64,000 nt of DNA from Metridium senile (GCA_949775045.1 OX459108.1:15715763-15779762); one strand, 5' to 3'. Shown: positions 22,401-32,745, counted from the stretch's first letter. Translations and numbers: made by a program. The notes: generated by a model from the sequence alone, not told the origin.

Positions 22401-23457
22401 GGAATTTGGCATTATTGCCAACATAGCTATCAAGGTCAAAGTATTTATTTAATACTAGGGGGGAAAGGTAGGGGAATTTGACATTATTGCCAACATAGCT
22501 TACATGGTCAAACAATTTAATTACTACTAGTAAGCTATGATTGTAATCCGCCAGCGGTCCGTACAAATGATTAAGTGCATGCAAAACGCATTACAACATA
22601 TGTGAAATCTGCTATATGTGCACCGCATTAAATTACATACATCAAGGTCAAACTATCACTAAGGAAAGATGGGAAGGGAACATATGGAGTGCAAAAATTC
22701 CCTTCTCTCCACCTGTAAAATCTGTTTGACCTATGAAATCTGAACTGTAATGGACTGATGCAATAACATTTGCCAGGGCATATCTTGTTGTTATTGCACA
22801 GTTATATTTGACTATGACAATAATAAAACATATCTCAAAACTAGAAATAAACTGCTTGCTGTGCTAATAAATTATATTTTAAAATAATGGAAAAAGTCTT
22901 TGTATCAATCGTGTTAGCTTTAATATACTTACATAGACTATGGTCAAATTTTGTGTCTTTCGTCCTCAATATAAAAGTATGTCTCACTACTTCGTCGTTA
23001 AAAACTTCTTTCTGTCTGTAAATAATCTCGCTAGATAGATTAGCTGCATTCTTCTTGAAAACCCCTGTGAATTAAACACCATTATGAGAGCGTATTCATA
23101 GCACATTGACTTGTATCAACTTCAATGAAGTTTAACAATTAAATGACAGTAAACTTTTTTATATCTCTCACCTTTTCTGTCGTAAATACTGATATATGGA
23201 ATATCCAATGCCATAGACCATACTATAAGCTTTGCTACGTCTTTAAATATTATCTCTGGTTCAAGTATTAACAAACTTATGTGATGTGGAAGTTTGTTAA
23301 GGCGACTAGAACACAAATGAATTTCATTATATGAGGTGCCACGCGATCCAAAAATGCCGGCAAAAAATCGCCTTGTCTTGAAAGCAATTTCTAATATAAC
23401 ATTACTAAAGTATAAAATAATATGTAAAAATACTAGAAGTAATCTATAAAGCCACAT
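19421..23457 (-). CDS. NUS1: NUS1 / Nogo-B receptor, dehydrodolichyl diphosphate synthase subunit
   Basis: Partner of DHDDS in the ER cis-prenyltransferase that makes dolichol precursors. Five minus-strand exons: 23457-23172, 23064-22933, 21266-21117, 20362-20263 and 19511-19421. They are in phase and give 252 residues. An N-terminal hydrophobic segment (about 3-30: [20 protein letters not shown]) matches the family's membrane anchor. Then come [58 protein letters not shown] and [13 protein letters not shown]. The tail CEKRFGL retains the RxG motif (RFG, 249-251) that contributes to catalysis. The ATG at 23457 is used because an upstream in-frame TTG has no support. The donor after 21117 (GTTCAT) is weak. 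Intron 2 carries a 73-bp minisatellite. Head-to-head with ABCB7. Confidence 0.94.
19580..19697. mobile_element. Inverted-repeat element with hammerhead-like centre
   Basis: Perfect 21-bp arms at 19580-19600 and 19677-19697 (ATTTTTTACGTTTTGTCTCT and complement). On the minus strand the centre reads CACTGATGAAGGTCC, a GTGATGAT loop, then GGACCAAAACATC. That is a CTGATGA core, a 5-bp stem, and AAAAC in place of GAAAC. It lies in the last NUS1 intron. Confidence 0.6.
20740..20895 (+). mobile_element. CGAAACGTCAG-type element with GACGCAG tail
   Basis: CCGATGAAGGGCT at 20756-20768, a short loop, AGCTCGAAACGTCAG, then AGTTAAGTCAATATTTTTTA and a 3' segment CACCGACGCAGCCTATACTA followed by GCTAGTTTCCAT. 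The order is the same as in the copies near 44551-44755 and 44905-45110. Located in NUS1 intron 3. Confidence 0.7.
20925..21110. repeat. (ATGA)n-type tetranucleotide repeat
   Basis: Imperfect AATGAATGGATA repeats immediately downstream (in the transcript) of NUS1 exon 3. The 84-90 residue open frames here are repeat translations joined to the true exon. Confidence 0.85.
21537..22530. repeat. 73-bp minisatellite in NUS1 intron 2
   Basis: Thirteen to fourteen copies of a unit with CCAACATAGCTATCAAGGTC, ATTTAATACTAGGGGGAGAA and GGGTAGGGGAATTTGGCATT. Period measured between successive CCAACATAGCT strings is 73. Copies alternate between ATCAAGGTCAAAGTATTTAT and ACAAGGTCAAACTATTTAAT types, which suggests higher-order amplification. 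Confidence 0.95.
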
Positions 23458-23952
23458 AATGGTGGTCAGAATCAGGATAGAATCAGAGGTTTTCAAAGGT
23501 TTTACATCGTGAAATCGAACCAGTCAGAAAATGACAACGTCTACGCATGCGCACAAAGTTCGCTCGGCTAATACTTGACGTCACTTCCGGTTTGAAGTCC
23601 ACATGAGCCAAAGAAAATACATAAAAAGCCACTTTTTAAAACGAGTAAAACAAATTAAAACAAAACATATATCTATTTAATTCTAAATCAGAAATTAAGT
23701 ATAATTTGCAGGTAAAAAGGACCTAAATTATAAGACGTTGCTATGGGTTACTTCGATGAATTACAAAGAATTTCATAAACTTTCATGTAAAAATCAATGC
23801 ATTATAGACTGACAATACAAATTATTTCAAAGCAATCAGTTGTAAAGACTTCAAATCATTAATTATTTTTTGAATTTTATTCATCTATAAAAACAGAAGG
23901 AACTGGTACTAGTCCTAGTCTCCTTTGCTAGACACGGTCAGTGTAAATAAAA
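23458..23952. promoter_or_regulatory. Bidirectional NUS1/ABCB7 promoter region
   Basis: 495 bp between opposed start codons. Visible motifs: CGCATGCGCA (NRF1-like) at about 23543-23552, TGACGTCA (CRE) at 23576-23583, and ACTTCCGG (ETS/GABP) at 23583-23590 directly abutting the CRE. This combination is typical of nuclear genes for mitochondrial proteins. It lies closer to NUS1. The ABCB7 ATG sits in AAAATGGCGGCC, which resembles a YY1 site. No TATA box seen. Confidence 0.6.
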
Positions 23953-26423
23953 ATGGCGGCCGGTAGGACTTGTTATCGATTTTTAAATATCACTAAATCT
24001 TGTTCATTGTTGAACTATCAGCCTTATCGATGTAACAGCTTATGGAGCAATGGTTCAAGAATAAAGAGACCTTCAAATCTACAGGTATGCTCGTAATTTC
24101 AGTAACAAATGGCAAACGTACGATTCAATGTTTATAGCAATTTATTTCCTGTCGCTTTTGTCAGTCGTTTGTTAAGTATTTTTGATAAGAATGATATAAT
24201 ACCTACTGCAGTTATACAGTGCCTTAGTTAGGCTTCCGTATTGTTGTAAATGTTGGTTCTATAATTGTTAATTTATTATAAATGACGTAATGATACATTG
24301 AGTTACGTAATGGTATTAAATATGATGATGATGGTTAAGGGGATGATGATGATGCAGATGATGATCATGATGATCATGATGGTGGTGATCAATGTAATAA
24401 TGATGATGATGATTGTGATGCTATTAAAATGTTGTTGATGATAATTAACAATGATAATCATGATGTTGATGATAATGATAACAATTTTCATTATAATAAT
24501 AAAGGAATTTTTTATATTGATATTATTGAATTTTAATCTGCTGAAAAATGCAAATGTTAGTTTCTTGGAAACAAGGAACGCTTTATCTGTCATTGATGAA
24601 CAGGTGCCCAAGTGGTTGTTTCTGGCAAAACTCCATTGATTGTCAATCATGGGCTAGAGCTTACTTAGAGACTGTTTTTATAAATATACATGAACACAAG
24701 CACCTTGTTTACTCTAAAAAAAAACGATTATACTAGCAATAATGATGGTGGTGGTGAAAATAGAAACCTTTAGATTTGTGGATGACGTGTACATGTACAA
24801 GTTTTCTGTGCATGCTACCTTGCTGTTGTAGACATGCTTGTGCAAATTCAAAATTAAAAACAGTAAAAGGACTTTTCACCACAACATTTTTTTCATTGTT
24901 TTCTCAGCCAAAACATACTTTTTGAAATACCTGCTTGCCATAAGATGAAAGAAAGGTCATTGTTGAAAATTGTTTTGAGTGTTTTTGACAGAAAAGGCCA
25001 AGATATCTGGATGAAACATCTCACTCAAAACTCGTTCTCTACAGAAAGAGTTTCAGTACAAAACTCATTGTCGTCCAAGTGACGACCATAAGTTTTTCAA
25101 ACAAGCGCATGCACACTAACAGCAAAATAGAAAACTTGTCTCAATTGATGATGATAATGATAACAATCAAAATGATGATAGTAGTGATTGATGATGATGA
25201 CTGATGATGATGCAGACGGCTGATGATGATGATGATAATAATGATGACCATGATGATGCTAATGACAATGACTATGATGCTGATAAATGATAATGATACT
25301 ATGACTAATGATGATAGTGATAATGATGATGATAGTAATAATAATGATTATTACTGATGATGATGATAGTGATAATTATAATGATGATGATAATGATGTC
25401 AATGATAATGATGACTATGATTATAAGAATGACCTTTTGATTTATTTCCCATGCAGAAAACATGTCTAAACCAAATCAGGACAAAATCTACCATCAAGAA
25501 GAACCAAATACCATCAAAGAAGTCCACCAAGACACCGGTAGGTCTGATACTACCTTACTCTTGGGCTTCCTGTGTTGCCATAGGGATCCCAATTAGCAAT
25601 ATAACAGTAATATTGTGTTTGTTCTAGATGGGTCTAGTAGTCGATATTTATATGGTGCACCAAGTGCCGTCACAGAAGTGGTGGGCTTCCTGTGTTACCA
25701 CAGTCTGAATTTCTTTGTGTCATTGTGTTTTTGCCTCAGTGAATTCTTAGTTAGTAACTAAATAGTTGATAACTAAATATTATTAAGCGCTAAATAGTTA
25801 AGAGTTGTTGTGGCGTGCACTCTATTAGGGTCTATTAGTCGATACTTACATGGTGCACCAAGTGCTGTCACAGAAGTGGTGGGCTTCCTGTGTTACCACA
25901 GGAATCCCAATCAACAATATTGTCTTTGTTCTAGATGTTTATATTAGGGTCTATTAGTCGATACTTACATGGTGCACCAAGTGCCGTCACAGAAGTGGTG
26001 GGCTTCCTGTGTTACCACAGGGATCCCAATCACCAATATTGTCTTTGTTCTAGATGGGTATATTAGGGTCTATTAGTCGATACTTACATGGTGCACCAAG
26101 TGCTGTCACAGAGGAAGGAGCCAAGAAATCTTTAACAGAAAACTCCCTGTTGATAATCAAAAGCATGCTAAAACATGTATGGCCAAAAGATAGAAGAGAC
26201 TTGAAGATACGAGTGGTAGCAGCCGTTTGTCTTCTTATTGCTGCTAAGGTTTGTATTGGTCAACAAATCATTAATCAAACATTAATTTCAAGCTAGTAGT
26301 TCTGTAGTTGTCAGTCACTCTGTCTCTCTGTCTGTCTGTGTCAGTTTTTATCTGTCTGTCTGTCTGTCTCTTTGTCTGTCTGTGAGTCTATCTGTGTTTT
26401 GTCAGTATTTCTGTTTGTTAATT

Positions 26424-26460
<37 letters not shown>

Positions 26461-26515
26461 TTGTCTGTCTGTGAGTCTATCTGTGTTTTTGTCAGTATTT
26501 CTGTTTGTTAATTTT

Positions 26516-26552
<37 letters not shown>

Positions 26553-29500
26553 TTCTGTAAGTCCATCTGTTTCTGTCAGTAGTTTGTCTGTCTGTATTTG
26601 TCTGTCTGTCTGTTTTTGTCTGTCTGTCTTTGTCTGTCTGTCTTTATTTGTCTGTCTGTATGTATTTATCTGTTTGTCTGTCTGTATTTATCTGTCTGTC
26701 TGTCTGTATTTATCTGTCTGTATTTGTCTGTCTGTCTGTCTGTCTTTGTCTGTCTGTCTTTATTTGTCTGTCTGTCTGTCTGTATTTATCTGTTTGTCTG
26801 TCTGTATTTATCTGTCTGTCTGTCTGTATTTATCTGTCTGTCTGTCTGTATTTGTCTGTCTGTCTGTCTGTATTTATCTGTTTGTCTGTCTGTATTTATC
26901 TGTTTGTCTGTCTGTATTTATCTGTCTGTCTGCCTGTTACTTGTTAGTACATTCATTATATTGATATTCTGTCTGTCTGTCTGTCTTTACTTGTCTGTCT
27001 GTACTTGTTGGTTCATTCATTTTGTTGTTATTCTGTCTGTCAGGTTGTCAATGTTCAAGTACCTTTTCTATTCAAGTACATTGTGGATTACCTCAACAAC
27101 TTTGATCCACAATCACTAGCAAAGACAGGAGGATTTCTAGCCATGACATCAACAACACTAGTCCTTGGATGTATGTAAACAATTATTTTTGATTGTTTTG
27201 TTTTGTTGCAGAAGATACTATTAAAAAAATGAATTTCACAGAGTATATATTTAAATTGTTGTTTTAATTGTTGCGATTTTATTGATGGCGAATGCATTAG
27301 TATTGGGGATAATGATTATGATGATAATGGCAATGATTATGATGATGATTATGCTGATAATGGTGGTGATGATGAAAATGATGTTGATGGTGGTGATGAT
27401 GAAAATGATTGTAAAAATGTTGATGAAGATTGCAAAGATGATTATAGCAATAAGTAAGAAAACAAAAAGTCAAATGATTTGCAAGTATTGACTTACTGTT
27501 GTTAATGTCAGATGGTCTTGCAAGGATGAGTTCATCTCTATTTAATGAGTTACGGAATGCAGTCTTCGCCAAGGTTGCTCAAGGCTCATTACGCACTATT
27601 GCTAGGCGGACATTCCTTCATCTTCACAACCTCGACCTTTCTTTTCACTTGAATCGACAAACTGGAGCTTTATCAAGGGCCATTGACAGAGGAACAAGGT
27701 ACAAGTGAAATGTTTATTAGACGTATTGTAACAATTTATAACCATTAATTGTTGGTTTGTTTTCCAGGGGCATCAACTTTGTTCTCAGTGCTCTGGTTTT
27801 TAACATTGTGCCAACAATATTTGAAGTTTCTTTGGTGTCTGGAATTTTAGTAAGTTGATAGAAAAACTAATCGTAAAAACACCTTAAAAACTTCTTTACA
27901 TTTTTGGCGTTATAGAAACCTTAATTATTATTATTATTAAAACACAGCTGAATGATGTTGGAATTCAATTCATTCGACAAGTTATTTTAATTATTTTAAA
28001 GTTGTCTAGACAAATTGTGTCTGATTGACGGAAGAGTATTGCCATCTTTACTTCACAAAGTTTTTGTCTGAAGGGGTGTAGCAATGAAATCAGTGGTAAT
28101 AAAGAAACATCTCTAACTATTGCTTTATTTAGTAGCATGATTGTTTGTTTTTCTTGTAGGCATATCGTTGTGGCACTGAGTTTGCCGTAGTCGTGTTAGG
28201 GTGTCTTGGAGTTTATACAATATTCACATTAAGAGTAACTCAATGGAGGTTAGTTATTCATTACATCCTCCTTAGGGTTTTTTTCCTTTATTAGTGTATG
28301 GGGGGTGGGGCAGCAAAATCACATGTTGCTTTTTCCAAATATTACACCACCACCCCTTTCCTGGTTGGTGAAATTAACAAATCGAAGTCAGTTTTCTATG
28401 GGTCTGTACTGTAATCGAAAATCAAAATTACGTCACAAATGATCAAAACTCAAGTGAAAAAAAAAACTCACTGCAAAGTTTTGATCATTTGTGACATAAT
28501 TTTGATTGTCGATTACAGTACAGACCCATAGAAAACTGACTTCGATCAATAAGCGAAAAACAACTAAAAGAAGTTTGAAGAAAACCGTTTTATCCGCTCG
28601 CACGGATGTCGTAAGCACAAGCAGGTCTGGACTGTAATCGACAATGGCTCTCAGCCAATCATCGCGCGAGAAATTTACAAGTTATGGTAAAAAATATAAT
28701 AACCCCCCTATATTTGTTACTAAAGCTGCATACACCCCCCCCCCCTCCCCTATATAGCTTCCAAAAATAATGTGACCCCTAATAAATGAAAGCCCCCTTA
28801 ATATATAGGGACAGCAAAGGCATTTGTGTTTTGTTTGATAGGGAAAGTCAGGGTTAGGGGTTGCCATGACTGCATGCAGTGATGACAAACTGTGATTGAC
28901 TGTGCGTGTAGAGAATATGTATGATTATCAATTGTACGAGTCAGATTAATATCGCCCTGGGACCCCCCACAGTTGCTCTATACTACATCGTCCGGCTGCG
29001 TATCCAGCGTGGTCGGTCCTTGTGGTGTAGTGGTAACACGTCGGACTAGAAAGCTGAAACCGTCGGGTTCAATTCCCACCAAGGGCATATGATATTTTTT
29101 TCATGATTTTTATTATCAATTGTTTTTGATGACCAATGTTCCTAGAGCTTTTACTTGTTTGCATCTGAGTTCAAACCTCTCACTTTTCAAATTTTGTTAA
29201 AAAGAACTTCATTTGCCTTCTTGTTCCTGCAGGACTCAGTTCAGGTCTCAGATGAACCAGGCAGACAACACGTCTGGTGCTCAAGCTATTGACTCCCTGA
29301 TAAACTATGAAACGGTCAAGGTAATCAACTATATTATAATTATTATTTACCAGGTTCTTTCAGGAGGGGTTGGGGGTGATTAAGAAGACTTTTCCATCCC
29401 CCTTTTGAGCAGCCAGGTCTTGCAGATGATAATGGCAAACACACAAGACAATCACCCCCCTGTCATCCTTCCATCTGCTCCTGCTGTACTTACAATATCA

Positions 29501-32500
29501 GACAAATAAAGATTGATATCATAGACATTAGTTTTACAGTTGCTCTCATTGGTTAAGAGAAGCAATCCAAAATGTGCAGGGATATATGAGCTTAATTGAC
29601 TAAAGAATTCAATATTAAATATGTATGATTATCAATTGTTATTAATTACTAATGTTCCTAGAGCTTCTGCTTCTTTGCATCTGAGTTCAAACCTGACACT
29701 TTTCAAATTATGTTACAAAGAACTTCAATATTAAATGTTTGAAGCATAGCTGAATTGACAGCTAGTATATCATATATTAGAATGTTTGTCTTGTTTTTTT
29801 TTTTAAGCAAGTAAAGTAATACCATAGGTTGTTGACAGTTAATATGTGTTTTTTGCAACTAGTACTTCAATAATGAAAAGTTTGAAGCTGATCGATATGA
29901 CAAACTATTAGCCAAGTATGAAGAGGCTTCACTCAAAACAACAACTAGTTTAGCCTTCTTGAACTGGGGACAGAACTTTATCTTCAGCGCATCTCTGAGT
30001 GCCATTATGCTTCTTGCCAGTAAACAGATTATGGAAGGTTGGTTACTTAGTATATAGTGTGCAACATTGTCATCATCATCATCCTTATCATCATCATCAT
30101 CCTTATCACATCCTCCTCCTCCTCATCATCATCATCATCAGCTGCAGCAGCGGCAGCAACAACACAACATTATTAATAATAAAATATTATAGAGACACTA
30201 CGTGCGCTTTACGAGGTTGGCTACCATGTTTATATCAGAGCACAGCGACAACTCAGCCTTTATACTTTAAAAAAGCAAATAATATGAAATGCCTGCTTGT
30301 GTCCATACAACATGATATACACACTCTTGTAGATGTAGATCACAAGAATTCTACTTGAGAAAGAAAGAAACTTTGCTATGCTTTGCTCTACAGCTCCCAG
30401 TGTGTTTATATCACAATATATAGACACATGCACACATTTTTATTCCCTAATTATTATCATCATTACTATCTTCATCAATATTATCATCATCACCACCACC
30501 ACAATCATAATCATCATTATTATCATGATCATGTTCAGCACTATCACTGTCATCATCATCATAATTAATATTTAGTTTACACATAAAGACGATTCCATTC
30601 AATATTCTATATATTAGTGATATTGTCAATTAACCAATACCATCATATTGCCATTACCAGGTACAATGACAATAGGTGACCTGGTCATGGTAAATGGCCT
30701 GTTATTCCAATTATCAGTCCCTCTCAACTTTCTGGGTTCTGTGTATAGAGACCTTCGACAAGCCTTAGTTGATATGGAATCATTATTCAAACTCCATAAC
30801 TTGGATTCAGCAATCAAGGTAAGATTTAATAAATAGAAGACGTAAATCTTCTGACTTTTCATAGGCTTTTCATAGGCTTTTCACAGGCTTTTCATAGGCT
30901 TTTCACAGGCTTTTCATAGGCTTTTTGTAGGCTTTTCACAGGCTTTTCATAGGCTTTTCATAGGCTTTTCACAGGCTTTTCATAGGCTTTTCATAGGCTT
31001 TTCATAGGCTTTTCATAGGCTTTTCATAGGCTTTTCACAGGCTTTTCATAGGCTTTTCATAGGCTTTTCATAGGCTTTTCATAGGCTTTTCATAGGCTTT
31101 TCACAGGCTTTTCACAGGCTTTTCATAGGCTTTTCACAGGCTTTTCATAGGCTTTTCATAGGCTTTTCATAGGCTCTTCATAGGCTTCTCATATTTAACT
31201 TCAAACTAAATAAATACCAAACCTTTGTTGTTACAGGAGAAGCCCAATGCGTTTCCTCTGGTCCTCAAGGCAGGAGATGCAAATGCTAGTGTCATCTTTG
31301 ACAATGTTAAGTTTGAGTATTTACCAGGAAAGAAGATTTTAGATGGAATGTCATTTGAAATTTCTACGGGAAAGAAAGTAGCCATTGTTGGTGGAAGTGG
31401 TTCTGGGTAAGTGTTACTTTATGTATTCTTTCAGTAGGTGATAATAATTAAATGAATATTATTGTTTCAGCAAATCAACAATTGTTCGTTTGTTGTTCCG
31501 GTTTTTTGATCCCAATGAAGGGAGAATCATCATCGCCAACAAAGACATCCAGGATCTATCAGTGGAGAGTTTAAGAAAAGTTATTGGTGTTGTACCACAG
31601 GTTAGTGGTACAAGAAAAATCATCTTTCCATTATATGTTTAAGGATATGGTCCACGTTAGCGGGGTGCTCTTAAAAATTGTTTAGCGCATCAATTTAAAA
31701 TAAAGATAGACAAAGTATATATCACTTTAAAGCTTATATAACAGAGAGTATGTTAAAGCACCCTGCGTGGATTGTATCCTTAAAGGAATATAGAATGGCA
31801 TACAATCATATCTACATGTATTTACTGTGATATAAACATACTGGGTGCTCTACAGCAAGTGAGAAGTCATAAAGAAAGACAAGGCCTAGCTGAGTGTTTC
31901 TTTGACTTCTCAAGTGCTCTACTGTCCTATATCACAGTATATAGACACAAGGCGACATTTAATTGATATTGGTTTTGTAAAATATTTTTAAGGTTTTTAC
32001 TGAGCTTGTCTCTGTGTCCTCTGATATAAACATGATAGCCAGCCAATCAGAATGCGCATGGTATCTCAAATATTTCATAATACTTAATAGAATTCACACT
32101 TGATTGTTTCCCTTTTAGGATTCAGTATTGTTTCACAATGATGTTTTCTTCAACATCCAATATGGCCGTGTCAGTGCCACTAAAGAAGAAGTGTACGAAG
32201 CAGCAAGAATGGCAGAGATACACGATGCTGTCCTACGCATGCCAGAAGGGTATGCAACACAAGTTGGTGAGCGTGGATTAAAGCTGTCTGGTGGTGAGAA
32301 ACAAAGAATCGCTATTGCTAGAGCAATCATTAAAGACCCCCCTATCCTGATATATGACGAGGCTACGTCATCACTGGACTCCATCACTGAAATGGTAACA
32401 ACACCTAACTCCAAAAGTATATTTGCATTAAATTATATATACTTATTTCAAAAAATGTCATCATTGAAACTTTTTTCTTCTCCACAGAACATCCTTTCAG

Positions 32501-32745
32501 CATTACGACGAGTAACAAAGGGCAGAACGTCCATCTTCATTGCACATCGGTTATCTACAGTCGTTGACGCAGATGAAATCCTTGTTCTTGAAAATGGTCA
32601 AGTCAGAGAGAAAGGAAACCATTATTCATTGATTACAGACCCAAACACTTTGTACGCACATTTATGGCATAAACAACACAGCGCACATACCAAAGTACTT
32701 GAACATTTAGATGATAGTTATGACTCCGATACATCAGTCTTATAA
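23953..32745 (+). CDS. ABCB7: ABCB7, mitochondrial ABC half-transporter (ATM1 type)
   Basis: Inner-membrane half-transporter that exports a sulfur/glutathione compound for cytosolic Fe-S assembly. Fourteen exons: 23953-24084, 25457-25537, 26054-26248, 27044-27170, 27512-27698, 27768-27849, 28160-28248, 29233-29320, 29863-30037, 30661-30818, 31237-31406, 31471-31600, 32119-32394 and 32488-32745. All phases fit, giving 715 residues (human about 752). Residues 1-70 are basic, Ser-rich and presequence-like. Membrane-domain blocks: [50 protein letters not shown] and [14 protein letters not shown]. The NBD has Walker A GGSGSGKST (490-498, split by an intron), LSGGEKQR (594-601), Walker B ILIYDE (614-619) and the H-loop His650 in FIAHRLST. 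The Cys-rich end of human ABCB7 is absent; the chain ends [10 protein letters not shown]. Confidence 0.96.
24318..24500. repeat. GAT-triplet array in ABCB7 intron 1
   Basis: Imperfect (GAT)n/(GATAAT)n. A second tract lies at 25145-25435, close to the acceptor of exon 2. Open frames on both strands are repeat artefacts. Confidence 0.88.
25145..25435. repeat. Second GAT-triplet array in ABCB7 intron 1
   Basis: About 290 bp of (GAT)n with ACTGATGATGATG variants, ending 20 bp before the exon 2 acceptor. Confidence 0.88.
25555..26053 (+). repeat. ABCB7: Partial tandem duplication of ABCB7 exon 3 start with its acceptor
   Basis: TCGATAYTTAYATGGTGCAC occurs at 25641, 25839, 25958 and 26077. The last is inside the real exon 3 (26054-26248). 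Copies 2, 3 and 4 are exactly 119 bp apart; copy 1 is 198 bp before copy 2. Each unit has about 52 bp of exon 3 sequence, up to GTCACAGA, then AGTGGTGGGCTTCCTGTGTT and an intron segment. Copies 1 and 3 also retain TTTGTTCTAGATG with its own 3' splice site (ATG starts at 25628 and 25935). The copies lack the rest of the exon, so they are non-coding decoys unless spliced unusually. Confidence 0.9.
26310..27043. repeat. (CTGT)n tetranucleotide array in ABCB7 intron 3
   Basis: About 730 bp of TCTG/TTTGTCTGTCTG repeats running to the acceptor: the intron ends TTCTGTCTGTCAG, so the array itself supplies the polypyrimidine tract of exon 4. Long Cys/Leu/Ser/Val open frames in several frames are artefacts. 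Confidence 0.95.
27300..27440. repeat. GAT-triplet tract in ABCB7 intron 4
   Basis: Imperfect (GAT)n with GATGAAAATGATTGTAAAAA units, ending about 70 bp before exon 5. Confidence 0.8.
28290..28810. mobile_element. C-rich element split by a nested foldback MITE
   Basis: The outer parts (CAGCAAAATCACATGTTGCT..CCCCTTTCCTGGTTGG and CCCCTATATAGCTTCCAAAA..GAAAGCCCCCTTAAT) match the uninterrupted element at 7130-7380. Between them, 28383-28548 is a near-perfect foldback with arms of about 70 bp (TCGAAGTCAGTTTTCTATGG... and complement), followed by extra sequence to about 28685. Located in ABCB7 intron 7. Confidence 0.85.
29016..29087 (+). tRNA. tRNA-like sequence, probably a pseudogene or SINE head
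   Basis: A cloverleaf can be drawn. The acceptor stem GTCCTTG/CAAGGGC (one G-U) and D stem GTGT/ACAC are sound, and the loop CTAGAAA would give anticodon AGA. The T stem has two mismatches, the anticodon stem has one, and there is no long variable arm as a real tRNA-Ser would need. The B box is GGTTCAATTCC. I regard it as tRNA-derived rather than a working tRNA. Lies in ABCB7 intron 7. Confidence 0.45.
30070..30200. repeat. ATC/TCC triplet tract in ABCB7 intron 9
   Basis: CATCATCATCATCCTTATCA repeats followed by CTCCTCCTCCTC and a CAGCAGCGGCAG run. Confidence 0.75.
30450..30565. repeat. ATC/ACC triplet tract in ABCB7 intron 9
   Basis: Imperfect (ATC)n with a short CACCACCACCAC run about 100 bp before exon 10. 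Confidence 0.8.
30857..31192 (+). repeat. 11-bp satellite CATAGGCTTTT in ABCB7 intron 10
   Basis: About 30 head-to-tail copies of CATAGGCTTTT, with CACAGGCTTTT variants mixed in. It fills most of the intron 30819-31236. The same repeat with the same variant lies in a sestrin intron (46325-46568). Confidence 0.95.
31639..31783. mobile_element. MITE with TTAAGGATA termini in ABCB7 intron 12
   Basis: TTAAGGATATGGTCCACG and GCGGGGTGCTC at the left are mirrored by GCACCCTGCGTGGATTGTAT and CCTTAA at the right. TTAA at both ends could be the target site. The remainder of the intron (31850-31935) holds another inverted pair around CTGTGATATA / TATATCACAG. Confidence 0.75.

Noticed and set aside
21537..22530. 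CRISPR array
   Set aside because: Contiguous 73-bp tandem units with no unique spacers, inside an intron of an animal gene.
26372..27119. Overlapping Cys/Leu/Ser/Val frames up to 173 residues
   Set aside because: (CTGT)n array translated in several frames; only the 3' end at 27044 touches ABCB7 exon 4, in another frame context.
30360..30420. Possible extra ABCB7 exon between exons 9 and 10
   Set aside because: Exons 9 and 10 join in phase and match the family without extra residues.
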